A stretch of DNA of 9,455 bases from Balneolales bacterium (GTDB lineage Bacteria; Bacteroidota; Rhodothermia; Balneolales; Natronogracilivirgulaceae). Location of the stretch: contig SKNL01000068.1 in assembly GCA_007120555.1 (NCBI GenBank), forward strand, positions 1-9,455, read 5' to 3'. Below the pieces are notes generated by a model, which was not told where the DNA came from, did no database searches, and saw nothing but the letters and a program-made list of their open reading frames with translations. Positions 1 through 6,733 of this stretch are shown one piece after another (positions within the stretch are counted from its first letter, which is position 1; each line of letters starts with the position of its first letter). Made by a program: the position numbers and the translations under genes.

Positions 1-896
1 CGATCCCTGATGATCAGCTTCCATCACTGCGACGGTTTCTCGATCCGGTCGTCCGGCTGGTGGAAGAGCCCGGATATATCGCTACCGATCCCGTCGCTTT
101 CATGCACCGGTATGAAGGGACAGAGGACCGCAACCTGGCCGGGTTCCTGGCTGCGCTCATGGCCTGGGGACGCCGCGATATCGTGATGGCCAAGGTCGGA
201 AATCTTCTTGAGCGCTTCGATACAAATCCAGCCGACTTCATCGGCAACCTTAGTGCCCGCGATGAACAGCGCCTGGAGGGATTCCGGCACCGTACCTTCA
301 CCGCTGATGACGTCCGATGGCTTCTCCGGTCGCTCTCGCGCATCCTTCTGCAGTACGGCAGCTTTGAGCAGTTCTGGTTGCACTGTTACAAGATGGCCGG
401 TTCTGCCACCGCCAATCCCGCCGGCACTGCGGCGAGCCTTCCAGAAGGAGCGGCCAAAACGGTTGTCTCTGAATCCAATATGGATATTGCAGGGCTTTTC
501 AGTGAATTCCACAACCGGTTCTTTGCCTTAATCCCGGACGCCCCTGTCAGGGTCCGGAAACATCTGGCAACGCCTGTAAAAAACAGCTCCTGCAAACGGC
601 TCTGGCTCTATCTGCGCTGGACGCTTCGAAGAGATAGCTGCGTCGACCCCGGCACCATGTCATTCATGCCTGCCTCGGAGCTCATGATCCCGCTGGATGT
701 GCATGTGGCCCGCTATTCCCGCCTGTTCGGACTTCTGACACGGGAGGCCAACGACTGGAAATCTGTCACGGAGCTGACCGAACGGTTGCGTCTGATGGAC
801 CCTGCCGATCCCGCCAAGTACGATTATGCGCTGTTCGGGCTGGGAATCCGCGACATCGCCATCCCCGATGAGTTCCTCATCAATCCATCCGGGTGA
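1..896 (+). CDS. TIGR02757 (DUF2400) family protein, 5'-truncated by the window edge
   Basis: The reading frame is open from base 3 to a TGA at 894-896, giving 297 visible residues. The true start lies just left of the window, because the family's N-terminal block (here LVEEPGYIATDPVAFMHRY) normally sits about 20-30 residues in. Family hallmarks seen: EDRNLAGFLAALMAWG near the N-terminus, FRHRTFTADDVRWLLRSL, SSCKRLWLYLRWTLRRD, IPLDVHVARYSRLFGLL and the C-terminal KYDYALFGLGI. I recognise this set as TIGR02757, an uncharacterised cytosolic family common in Bacteroidota; its biochemical function is not established. An internal GTG at 60 could serve as a start but would discard the conserved upstream context. 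Between the FRHRTF and CKRL blocks there is an Ala/Thr/Ser-rich stretch (bases 396-479) that looks like an insertion. The PLDxHxxR block resembles the catalytic-Asp segment of HhH-GPD DNA glycosylases (see findings); that link is inference. Family assignment is confident, function unknown. Confidence 0.88.
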   Translation, partial: IPDDQLPSLRRFLDPVVRLVEEPGYIATDPVAFMHRYEGTEDRNLAGFLAALMAWGRRDIVMAKVGNLLERFDTNPADFIGNLSARDEQRLEGFRHRTFTADDVRWLLRSLSRILLQYGSFEQFWLHCYKMAGSATANPAGTAASLPEGAAKTVVSESNMDIAGLFSEFHNRFFALIPDAPVRVRKHLATPVKNSSCKRLWLYLRWTLRRDSCVDPGTMSFMPASELMIPLDVHVARYSRLFGLLTREANDWKSVTELTERLRLMDPADPAKYDYALFGLGIRDIAIPDEFLINPSG

Positions 897-906
897 TTTA
901 TTCACC
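892..906. repeat. Short perfect hairpin spanning the stops of two convergent genes
   Basis: GGTGA (892-896), a 5-base loop TTTAT, then TCACC (902-906) form a perfect inverted repeat. The left arm holds the TGA stop of the TIGR02757 gene and the right arm holds the complement of the TGA stop of the CYTH gene. It may act as a minimal convergent-gene boundary, but there is no T-tract of the kind an intrinsic terminator needs, so its role is uncertain. Confidence 0.35.
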
Positions 907-1438
907 GCATCAGCATGTCACTGTATGATTCGGCGACCATGTCACCTGCCGAAATGCCGAAGAGAGAGATGTAGTGGTCGCACTGCCGCCGAAGTTCATC
1001 CGGACCTATCGATCCGTCCGTTTCAATCGCTTCGATTTCCACAAATTCGCCGAGTGCATCCACCAGATCGATATGGAATTTTACGTTGTCCAGGAAATAG
1101 ATCTCCCTTTTTTTGTCGACCACCACCAGCACTTCAAGGGCGTCGGAAAGAATCTTTTTCAGGTGATGGACGGATGATGGATCGGCTCCCTCCACCGGCT
1201 TGCACGCAAACAATGTGACACGCGATTCCCTGGGTCCGCCTTCATTGCTGCGCTGATAGTGGATCAAATTGTTTTCGATACGGCCCTCGCGCAATTTCAG
1301 CCGCCCGTTCGGAACACGGAAATAGGTATCGACCTGGTGATCCATCCCCCTGAAATCGGCTCCGAGTTCGGTGAGGATACGGCGAACATCAGATTGTCTG
1401 GTGGAACGGGCTTTTATTTCAATATTTCGTATGGACAT
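902..1438 (-). CDS. CYTH-domain protein (class IV adenylate cyclase / CyaB-like)
   Basis: This encodes 178 residues, the usual size of a single CYTH (CyaB-thiamine triphosphatase) tunnel domain. The N-terminal signature is NIEIKAR (residues 5-11), the NxExK variant of the ExExK metal/triphosphate-binding motif that is common in CyaB-like proteins. Further tunnel residues follow: GRLKLREG (45-52), R63, the basic cluster DKKREIY (108-114), D124 and EFVEIEA (131-137). These Lys/Arg residues bind the phosphates and the Glu residues bind Mg2+ or Mn2+ in characterised members. Possible activities are adenylate cyclase, thiamine triphosphatase or inorganic triphosphatase; sequence alone does not decide. 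The ATG start places the signature at the extreme N-terminus as in the family, and a TGA lies in frame 16 codons upstream. There is no clear SD. It lies downstream of the ABC-F gene on the same strand with a 178-bp gap, and converges with the TIGR02757 gene. Confidence 0.85.
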   Translation of the reverse strand: MSIRNIEIKARSTRQSDVRRILTELGADFRGMDHQVDTYFRVPNGRLKLREGRIENNLIHYQRSNEGGPRESRVTLFACKPVEGADPSSVHHLKKILSDALEVLVVVDKKREIYFLDNVKFHIDLVDALGEFVEIEAIETDGSIGPDELRRQCDHYISLFGISAGDMVAESYSDMLMR

Positions 1439-1483
1439 GGTTCTTGCTGCATGATTTTTGTGCAGAACGTCGATACTGCATTT

Positions 1484-1609
1484 TCAGCACTGTACCGGCT
1501 TGGTTCTACTGGCCTTGTTGTCTCGGTCTTGTTGCGTGCGAGTGAGCGAGCGGACAGGGACGGTGTTTTTCGGCAGGTCCATGATGGTGATCAACTTGTT
1601 CTCTGCCAT
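1484..1609 (-). CDS. Doubtful 41-residue hypothetical ORF between ABC-F and CYTH genes
   Basis: An ATG begins 7 nt after the ABC-F stop codon and the frame runs 41 codons (starting MAENKLITIMDLPKN, ending KPVQC) to a TGA at 1484-1486. The product would be hydrophilic and basic, with no signal peptide, membrane segment or motif I recognise. It is in the same reading frame as the CYTH gene, whose ATG lies 45 nt past this stop. There is no good SD (the upstream bases are AACGAAC), although translational coupling to the ABC-F stop is conceivable. It could equally be chance. It accounts for most of the 178-bp gap, which otherwise shows no recognisable structure. Confidence 0.2.
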   Translation of the reverse strand: MAENKLITIMDLPKNTVPVRSLTRTQQDRDNKASRTKPVQC

Positions 1610-1616
1610 GTTCGTT

Positions 1617-3734
1617 TCATGCTTTTGTCATGATCTCTTCAAGGGCCGCATCAAAACGGGACTGAAGCTCTTCCAGTCTGGATGTGATTTCTGTCCAGTT
1701 GTTCCAGCCGCGCTCCAGGCGGCGTTCCAGTTCGCCGTGATTTTTAAGTGTGGATTGGGCATCACCGGACTCATAGAACGCGGGATCTGCCAGCTGCAGT
1801 TCGATATCAGACTTTTCTTTTTCCATCCGGTCGATATCGTCTTCCAGCTTTGCAAGCTTCTGCTTTAGCGGTTTCATTTCCCCGCTGAACCGGTTTCGCA
1901 GTTCGGCCTCCACCCGTTTCACCTCTTTGGATTTGGGTCCGCTGCCCGCGCTGTTGGAAGCATAAAGCGTTTGCCCCGAAGCGTTTGCCGCAACTTTGCC
2001 CGCAGCATTTATGGCTGCATTTGAGGCTGCTTTGCCGGCACCACTGGCAAGGCCGGCGGCGGAATTATCCGCAGAAGAAGGTGTCTTTTCCGCAGCCGCT
2101 CTCTGCTCGCGGTACTTCCACTCGTAGTAGCTGAAGTCCCCGGGATACTCGAACAGGCGGCCATTGCCGACCCGCCACACCTTGCTGGCAAATCCGCTCA
2201 GGAAATAGCGGTCGTGACTCACGGCAACAACCGTCCCCTGGTACTGTTCCAGCGCACGGAGCAGCACTTTTTTCGAGCGGATATCGAGGTGGTTGGTCGG
2301 TTCGTCCAGTATCAGCAGGTTGGCCGGTTCCAGAAGGCTTTTCGCAAGGGCAAGACGGCTCCGTTCCCCTCCGCTCAGCACACCCACTTTTTTGAACACA
2401 TCCTCACCGGAAAAAAGGAACGCCCCAAGGATTCCGCGGATGCGGCTGCGTGCTTCGGAAGTTCTGGCCGACACTTCCATCTCCTCCAGTACACTCCGTT
2501 CCGATGCGAGCACATCGGCCAGATGCTGGGCAAAGAAGGTCATGACCACGTTGTGGCCGGGCACACGATCACCATCAAACGGCTCGGTCCCGTTGATGAT
2601 ACGGGCAAGGGTCGACTTGCCGGCGCCATTGGCCCCTACCAGAGCGATCTTGTCGCCTCTTTCGATGGCCAGGTCCTGGTTTTGCGTGAAGACCGGAACC
2701 GGCTCCTCCCGGTCGGACCGGTACGTCTTGTTCAGCCCCCGGATTTCCATGACCTGCACACCGCAGCGGGGCGGATCGGGAAACCGGAAATCGATGGAAG
2801 TGTTGTCCTCTTCCGGCATTTCGATTCGTTCCGTTTTCTCAAGCTGCTTTATCCTGCTCTGGACCTGCCGGGCCTTGGTCGCCTTGGCCCGGAATCTGTT
2901 AATGAAGCGTTCGGCCTGTTCCAGTTCCCGCTGCTGGTTTTCATACGCCTGTCTTTGTAGCTCAAGCTGTTGCTGATACTGCTTTTCATACGCGTCGTAG
3001 TTTCCCGTATAGAGTGACAACCGCCGGTTTTCCAGTGCGGCAATGTGGGTGACCATCCGGTTGAGGAACATCTGGTCGTGGCTCACGATCCATATGGCGC
3101 CGGGATAGCCGGGGAGGTAGCGTTCCAGCCAGTCGATGCTGTCGATATCCAGGTGGTTGGTGGGCTCATCCAGCAGCAGGATGTCCGGCGCCTCCAGCAG
3201 CAATTTGGCCAGCAGCGCACGCATCTGCCAGCCCCCGCTGAACGTATGCAGGGGTTCATCCAGCTCGTCCGATGAAAATCCGAGTCCCTTCAACGCCTCC
3301 TCCACTTTGGCCTGACGCTTGCCGCCATCCAGCATATCAAATCGGTTCTGCAAGGATTCCAGGCGTGCCAGCAATTGCGGATACTCCAAGTCCTCGTAGG
3401 AATCCAGTTTCGGGATCCTTGCGGTGATCTCTGCAATCTGACGCTCGAGATCATTGGCTTCGGCAAAGGCTTCCGATACCAGTGAGCGCACGGTCTGGTC
3501 CCTCGGGACTTCCAGCGACTCCTGCTGCAAATATCCGATGCGCGTTCCGGAAGCCCATTCGCATATTCCTTCATCGGGAGTGAGCACTCCTGTCATGATC
3601 CGCAACAACGTTGTTTTTCCTGAGCCATTCGGCCCGATGAGGCCGATCCGGTCCCCCTTCTTGAACGTCAAAGAAACCTTGTCAAAAAGACAGCGGTTTG
3701 AAATAAAAAATGTTATATTATGAAGTCTGTACAT
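1617..3734 (-). CDS. ABC-F family ATPase with C-terminal coiled-coil domain
   Basis: This is a 705-residue soluble protein with two ABC ATPase domains and no membrane segments, the ABC-F architecture. ABC-F proteins bind the ribosomal E site and adjust stalled or initiating ribosomes. Domain 1: Walker A GPNGSGKT (34-41), signature FSGGW (165-169), Walker B ILLLDEP (185-191), switch His219. Residues about 240-310 form the charged helical inter-domain linker (PtIM). Domain 2: Walker A GANGAGKS (367-374), signature LSGGE (453-457), Walker B LLILDEP (473-479), His507. An Ala/Ser/Asn/Gly-rich linker (546-600) leads to a Lys/Glu-rich C-terminal coiled coil (601-705) of the ABC_tran_CTD type seen in Uup and YheS. 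Length exceeds the usual 620-650 mainly through that linker. The layout fits a housekeeping Uup/YheS-like factor better than an antibiotic-resistance ABC-F, but the subfamily is not certain. There is no SD upstream of the ATG. It is divergent from rpsU. Confidence 0.93.
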   Translation of the reverse strand: MYRLHNITFFISNRCLFDKVSLTFKKGDRIGLIGPNGSGKTTLLRIMTGVLTPDEGICEWASGTRIGYLQQESLEVPRDQTVRSLVSEAFAEANDLERQIAEITARIPKLDSYEDLEYPQLLARLESLQNRFDMLDGGKRQAKVEEALKGLGFSSDELDEPLHTFSGGWQMRALLAKLLLEAPDILLLDEPTNHLDIDSIDWLERYLPGYPGAIWIVSHDQMFLNRMVTHIAALENRRLSLYTGNYDAYEKQYQQQLELQRQAYENQQRELEQAERFINRFRAKATKARQVQSRIKQLEKTERIEMPEEDNTSIDFRFPDPPRCGVQVMEIRGLNKTYRSDREEPVPVFTQNQDLAIERGDKIALVGANGAGKSTLARIINGTEPFDGDRVPGHNVVMTFFAQHLADVLASERSVLEEMEVSARTSEARSRIRGILGAFLFSGEDVFKKVGVLSGGERSRLALAKSLLEPANLLILDEPTNHLDIRSKKVLLRALEQYQGTVVAVSHDRYFLSGFASKVWRVGNGRLFEYPGDFSYYEWKYREQRAAAEKTPSSADNSAAGLASGAGKAASNAAINAAGKVAANASGQTLYASNSAGSGPKSKEVKRVEAELRNRFSGEMKPLKQKLAKLEDDIDRMEKEKSDIELQLADPAFYESGDAQSTLKNHGELERRLERGWNNWTEITSRLEELQSRFDAALEEIMTKA

Positions 3735-3777
3735 AAACGTTTTCTAAAACAACAAACTAATAGACAACTGATACCAC
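3735..3777. promoter_or_regulatory. 43-bp AT-rich divergent gap between ABC-F and rpsU
   Basis: Both flanking genes start outward from this gap, so it and the AT-rich first codons of the ABC-F gene (about 3690-3734) must hold the two promoters. On the minus strand TATTAGTTTG (3755-3764 region) is reminiscent of the Bacteroidota -7 element TAnnTTTG but is not an exact match. No SD is present before either start codon. No specific promoter can be defended from sequence alone. Confidence 0.3.
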
Positions 3778-3975
3778 ATGCTCGGAGTAAAAGTTAAAGA
3801 TAACGAAAGCATCGATCGTGCCATAAACCGTTTCAAGAAAATGATGACCCGCTCACGTATTCTTATGGAATATAAAGAGCGTCAGCAGTTTCTGAAGCCA
3901 TCGGAGCTTCGTCGTGAAGCCCACAAAAAAAGTGTCCGCGAAGAGCGCAAGCGCCGTCGCGACGAGTGGAGATAA
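3778..3975 (+). CDS. rpsU: 30S ribosomal protein bS21
   Basis: The 65-residue highly basic protein has the bS21 pattern: an N-terminal VKVKDNESIDRAINRFKK segment, then a long Arg/Lys-rich helix ending in REERKRRRDEWR. Length and sequence are typical of the family. bS21 binds the 30S platform near the 3' end of 16S rRNA and the anti-SD. In Bacteroidota, published Flavobacterium johnsoniae ribosome work places bS21 with bS18 and bS6 in occluding the anti-SD tail. The ATG is preceded by ACTGATACCAC with no SD, so initiation is apparently SD-independent. The gene is monocistronic here: it is divergent from the ABC-F gene and converges with radA 109 bp downstream, with a candidate terminator in that gap. 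Confidence 0.95.
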   Translation: MLGVKVKDNESIDRAINRFKKMMTRSRILMEYKERQQFLKPSELRREAHKKSVREERKRRRDEWR

Positions 3976-4024
3976 TTCCGGATTCATCCGGCAGTCCGGG
4001 GCCGCACAGCAACGGGGTGTAATC

Positions 4025-4079
4025 AACCGGGCTTGGAAACAGCAAATCAAACCTGAAAGTGGTTTCATCCGGTTTTTTT
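4025..4079 (+). terminator. Candidate intrinsic terminator downstream of rpsU
   Basis: An outer stem AACCGG (4025-4030) / CCGGTT (4069-4074) encloses a perfect inner hairpin AAACC (4049-4053), loop TGAAAGT, GGTTT (4061-4065). The outer right arm runs into seven Ts (4073-4079). Position 50-100 bp after the rpsU stop is right for a plus-strand terminator. The inner stem is AU-rich and short and the interior loop is large, so the fold is not compelling. The 4-5 kb convergent radA transcript could share it. Confidence 0.45.
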
Positions 4080-4084
4080 GCAAC

Positions 4085-5458
4085 CTATCCATCCAGGCCG
4101 GTTGTCTTGAGAGCGTCGTTTATGCTCGAAACGGTGCTGATCTTTATTTCTTGTCCGCCTTCCTTGAAGCCCTTCGGCACTATCGCATGCCGGAAACCCA
4201 TGGCTTCCGCTTCTTCCAGTCTTCTGTCCAGCTGAGCCACTCTGCGTATTTCCGCACCGAGTCCCACTTCCCCGATCATCACGACCGGTTCACCCGATGC
4301 CTTTCCTGAGAGTGAAGAAACAAGGGCAGCGGCCACACCAAGGTCGCATGCTGTTTCCGTGAGTTTCAGCCCGCCGGCCACATTAAGGAAAACATCGTGC
4401 TGCCCGAATTGCCAGCCGCACCGTTTCTCCAGCACCGCCAGCAGAAGCGAGAGCCGCCGGTGATCGAAACCCGATGCCGTCCGCTGCGGCATGCCATAGG
4501 ATGTGGGCGTCACCAGGGCCTGGATTTCAATCAGCAACGGCCGGGTTCCTTCCATGGAGCACACAACGGCGTTGCCGCTAACAGCCGGATTAAATTCGGA
4601 AAGGAAAAGTTCAGACGGATTTGCCACTTCGCGCAGGCCGCCGCTGTCCATTTCAAAAATTCCAACTTCCTGGGCCGGGCCAAAACGGTTTTTCAGGGTT
4701 CGCAGGATCCGGTGGTGGGACTGCTTGTCCCCTTCGAATTGAAGGACCGTGTCCACCATATGTTCGAGGATGCGGGGACCGGCGAGATCGCCGTCCTTGG
4801 TGACGTGTCCGATGGCGATTACCGTGATATTCTCCTGTTTCGCCAGCTGCATCAGTAATGCGGCACACTCCCGTATCTGGGCCGTGGTTCCCGGCATGCT
4901 CTGCAATGTGCTGTTGTACACGGTCTGGATGGAGTCGATGATCAGTATCCCGGGTTTTTCATGGCGGGCAGCTTCTATGACCTGCATGATCTCCGTTTCC
5001 GTGTAGAGATACAGGTGATCCGGACGGACCTCAAGCCGGTGGGCGCGCTGCCTGATCTGTGCCAGCGACTCCTCTCCGGAGACATAGAGCGTCTTTTGTC
5101 CCGAAAGGAGCGAAGCCCATTGGAGGGCAAGCGTGCTTTTTCCGATACCCGGATCTCCGCCCAGCAGGATGAACGAACCGGGCATCATGCCTCCACCCAG
5201 CACCCGATCCAGTTCACCCATTCCGGTTACGGTACGGTCTGCCTCAGAAACGGGGATTTCATCGAGTGTCACCGGTTTCATTGCCGTCTTGCCCGTTGCC
5301 GGAAGCCGTGCCTTGTGCGTTTTCTGCCCGTCATTCTCAGGAATATGGAACTCTTCAAGGGTATTCCACCGGGAACAGGAGCCGCAGGCGCCAAGCCATT
5401 GCGACGACTCCCATCCACAATTGGAACAGACATAGCGGGTACGTTTTTTACGGGACAT
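4085..5458 (-). CDS. radA: DNA repair protein RadA (Sms)
   Basis: The 457-residue protein matches RadA in length and domain order. An N-terminal C4 zinc finger uses C11, C14, C25 and C28. A RecA-like ATPase core follows, with Walker A GGDPGIGKS (100-108) and Walker B ILIID (171-175). The RadA-specific KNRFG motif is at 256-260. The C-terminal Lon-protease-like domain (about 285-457) contains GGLKLTETACDLGVAAAL and GEVGLGAEIRRV. RadA is a hexameric DnaB-like helicase that drives branch migration of recombination intermediates with RecA. Its ATG lies 3 nt after the stop of the flippase-like gene, and an AAAGGA SD sits inside that gene's last codons, so the two are cotranscribed and probably translationally coupled. 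The frame ends in TAG, converging on rpsU. Confidence 0.97.
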   Translation of the reverse strand: MSRKKRTRYVCSNCGWESSQWLGACGSCSRWNTLEEFHIPENDGQKTHKARLPATGKTAMKPVTLDEIPVSEADRTVTGMGELDRVLGGGMMPGSFILLGGDPGIGKSTLALQWASLLSGQKTLYVSGEESLAQIRQRAHRLEVRPDHLYLYTETEIMQVIEAARHEKPGILIIDSIQTVYNSTLQSMPGTTAQIRECAALLMQLAKQENITVIAIGHVTKDGDLAGPRILEHMVDTVLQFEGDKQSHHRILRTLKNRFGPAQEVGIFEMDSGGLREVANPSELFLSEFNPAVSGNAVVCSMEGTRPLLIEIQALVTPTSYGMPQRTASGFDHRRLSLLLAVLEKRCGWQFGQHDVFLNVAGGLKLTETACDLGVAAALVSSLSGKASGEPVVMIGEVGLGAEIRRVAQLDRRLEEAEAMGFRHAIVPKGFKEGGQEIKISTVSSINDALKTTGLDG

Positions 5459-5461
5459 GGG

Positions 5462-6550
5462 TCAATCCTTTTTCTTATCGCTGGCCTTACTGACAACCCT
5501 TGCGTTGACATACCAGCTCATGGCCATAAGTCCCGCCCCGACAACCAGGTAGAAACTGATCAGCCGCCACATGAACACGGCGATCCCCAGGAACTCGCGG
5601 CGCGGCATAAGCGGGCCCTGGAAGAGGGCATACAGACCTTCGAGACCGCCGCTGCCGCCGGGAGTAGGCATGAACATGCCCGCCAGCGTCATGGCCATCC
5701 CCCTGAGGAATGAGAGGAGGACGTCGGCCGGGACGAAGCTGAGAATGACTATGGCAGGAAGCCAGACTTTGGCCAGCCAGGCCAGCGTAGAGAGGGCAAA
5801 CGCATTTACAACGAAGGACCGCGGTTTTTTCCTTAGTTCGTGGGAGTAGGATTCAAGGACTTCGGCTTCCCGCGCAACCTTGTAGCGGTATTTTCTGAGA
5901 AAAGGCAGGCTGAACACATAATTGACCGTGCGCTTGAGGATATAGGGATTCCGGAACACCCCATAGGTCAGAAAAAGTGCATAGGCCAGCAGAAGGATGT
6001 AGATCAGGGCCATGGCACCGTGTCCCACCCATCCTGCATTTTCGGGCACAACGGGGAGGAAAAACCCGAGGATCATGAGCATGGGGATGACAAACACCAG
6101 GATGAGCTGATCCAGCATGATCGCGTAGATCACGATGGCACTGGATTGTCCCAGGGAAAGCTTTTCCCGCGTCATTACATATGTGGCCATGGGTCCGCCC
6201 CCAATGGTTGACGGGGTGACCGACGACGTGAACTCCCAGCACAATACTACGCGAAGTGAGGCCATCCAATTGAGACGGCTTTCGGAGAGATAACGGATCT
6301 TGGCACTGAGAAACCAGATGCGCAAGCCGACGACAAACAATGCGATAAACAGCCCCGGAGTTCGATTCCAATAGAGCCGGTCGAACAGCCCCGGCGAATA
6401 GGTCCAGTAAATCAGCAGCCCCATACTGGTCAGACTGAGCAGTATCGACAACACCAGGTATTTGCCGGATATCTCTGGTGAGGACCTCCCCTTTGCCGGC
6501 TCAAAACCGGAGACCTGGTCTTTTGTGATATGTTTCTTTTCGAATGACAA
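5462..6550 (-). CDS. Lysylphosphatidylglycerol synthase TM-region / flippase-like membrane protein
   Basis: This encodes 362 residues with a charged, probably cytoplasmic N-terminus (1-30), then about seven or eight hydrophobic segments (roughly 31-50, 66-82, 98-110, 136-166, 180-197, 249-271, 283-295, 318-345). The tail SKASDKKKD is basic. Two Gly/Pro motifs typical of the family are visible: TPSTIGGGP (112-120) and PTPGGSGGLEG (295-305). The family (TIGR00374/UPF0104-like, homologous to the membrane part of MprF) includes proteins proposed to move lipids or lipid-linked sugars across the inner membrane; the substrate here is unknown. There is no lysyltransferase domain, so it is not a full MprF. 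No ATG is available before residue 43, which lies inside the first membrane segment. A TTG at 6550-6548 is the best start; an in-frame TAA lies nine codons further up, and no SD is seen. It is the first gene of a unit with radA. Confidence 0.82.
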   Translation of the reverse strand: MSFEKKHITKDQVSGFEPAKGRSSPEISGKYLVLSILLSLTSMGLLIYWTYSPGLFDRLYWNRTPGLFIALFVVGLRIWFLSAKIRYLSESRLNWMASLRVVLCWEFTSSVTPSTIGGGPMATYVMTREKLSLGQSSAIVIYAIMLDQLILVFVIPMLMILGFFLPVVPENAGWVGHGAMALIYILLLAYALFLTYGVFRNPYILKRTVNYVFSLPFLRKYRYKVAREAEVLESYSHELRKKPRSFVVNAFALSTLAWLAKVWLPAIVILSFVPADVLLSFLRGMAMTLAGMFMPTPGGSGGLEGLYALFQGPLMPRREFLGIAVFMWRLISFYLVVGAGLMAMSWYVNARVVSKASDKKKD

Positions 6551-6634
6551 AGAGTTTGATATCAGCGTTGGCGTTTATCCGGAAAGAATGATTGGGGACG
6601 GATTGCTGCAGCGAAAATCTGAATGCGTTGAAAT
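6551..6634 (-). promoter_or_regulatory. Presumed promoter/leader region of the flippase-radA unit
   Basis: The fba terminator ends the upstream transcript at about 6635, so a promoter for the flippase-radA unit should lie in these 84 bp. It reads as moderately AT-rich sequence with no exact -35/-10 pair and no SD before the TTG start. The assignment is by elimination, not by motif. Confidence 0.25.
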
Positions 6635-6688
6635 AAAAAAAGGGCCCTGCATCCGGTATCCGTAAACACGGGATAAGATACAAGGCCC
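6635..6688 (-). terminator. Strong Rho-independent terminator of the aldolase gene
   Basis: Read on the minus strand, GGGCCTTGTATC (6688-6677) pairs with GATGCAGGGCCC (6653-6642) over 12 positions, two of them G-U wobbles. The interior can fold further (TATCC with GGATA). The right arm is followed directly by seven Ts (6641-6635). It lies 46 bp after the fba stop codon, the expected place for fba transcript termination, and separates fba from the flippase-radA unit. The A-tract on the plus side is less developed, so it is mainly a minus-strand terminator. Confidence 0.88.
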
Positions 6689-6733
6689 AAAATTACGTTA
6701 ATTTTCTGATTTCGTTATCAAAAAATTACGCGA

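Noticed and set aside
2214..2976. Two long plus-strand ORFs (248 and 227 codons) opposite the ABC-F gene
   Set aside because: They are antisense to conserved ABC-F sequence including its ATPase motifs, have no recognisable domain and no SD. They are reading-frame shadows of a moderately GC-rich gene.
3983..4072. Direct repeat TTCATCCGG at 3983-3991 and 4064-4072, and the palindrome CCGGAT-TC-ATCCGG near 3978-3991
   Set aside because: The repeat is only nine bases, without target-site or mobile-element context. The palindrome's 2-base centre is too tight for an ordinary hairpin. Both are likely chance or part of terminator sequence.
4961..5713. 250-codon plus-strand ORF across radA and the flippase-like gene
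   Set aside because: It runs antisense across two well-supported genes and their junction, and its translation is Arg/His/Pro-rich with no motif.
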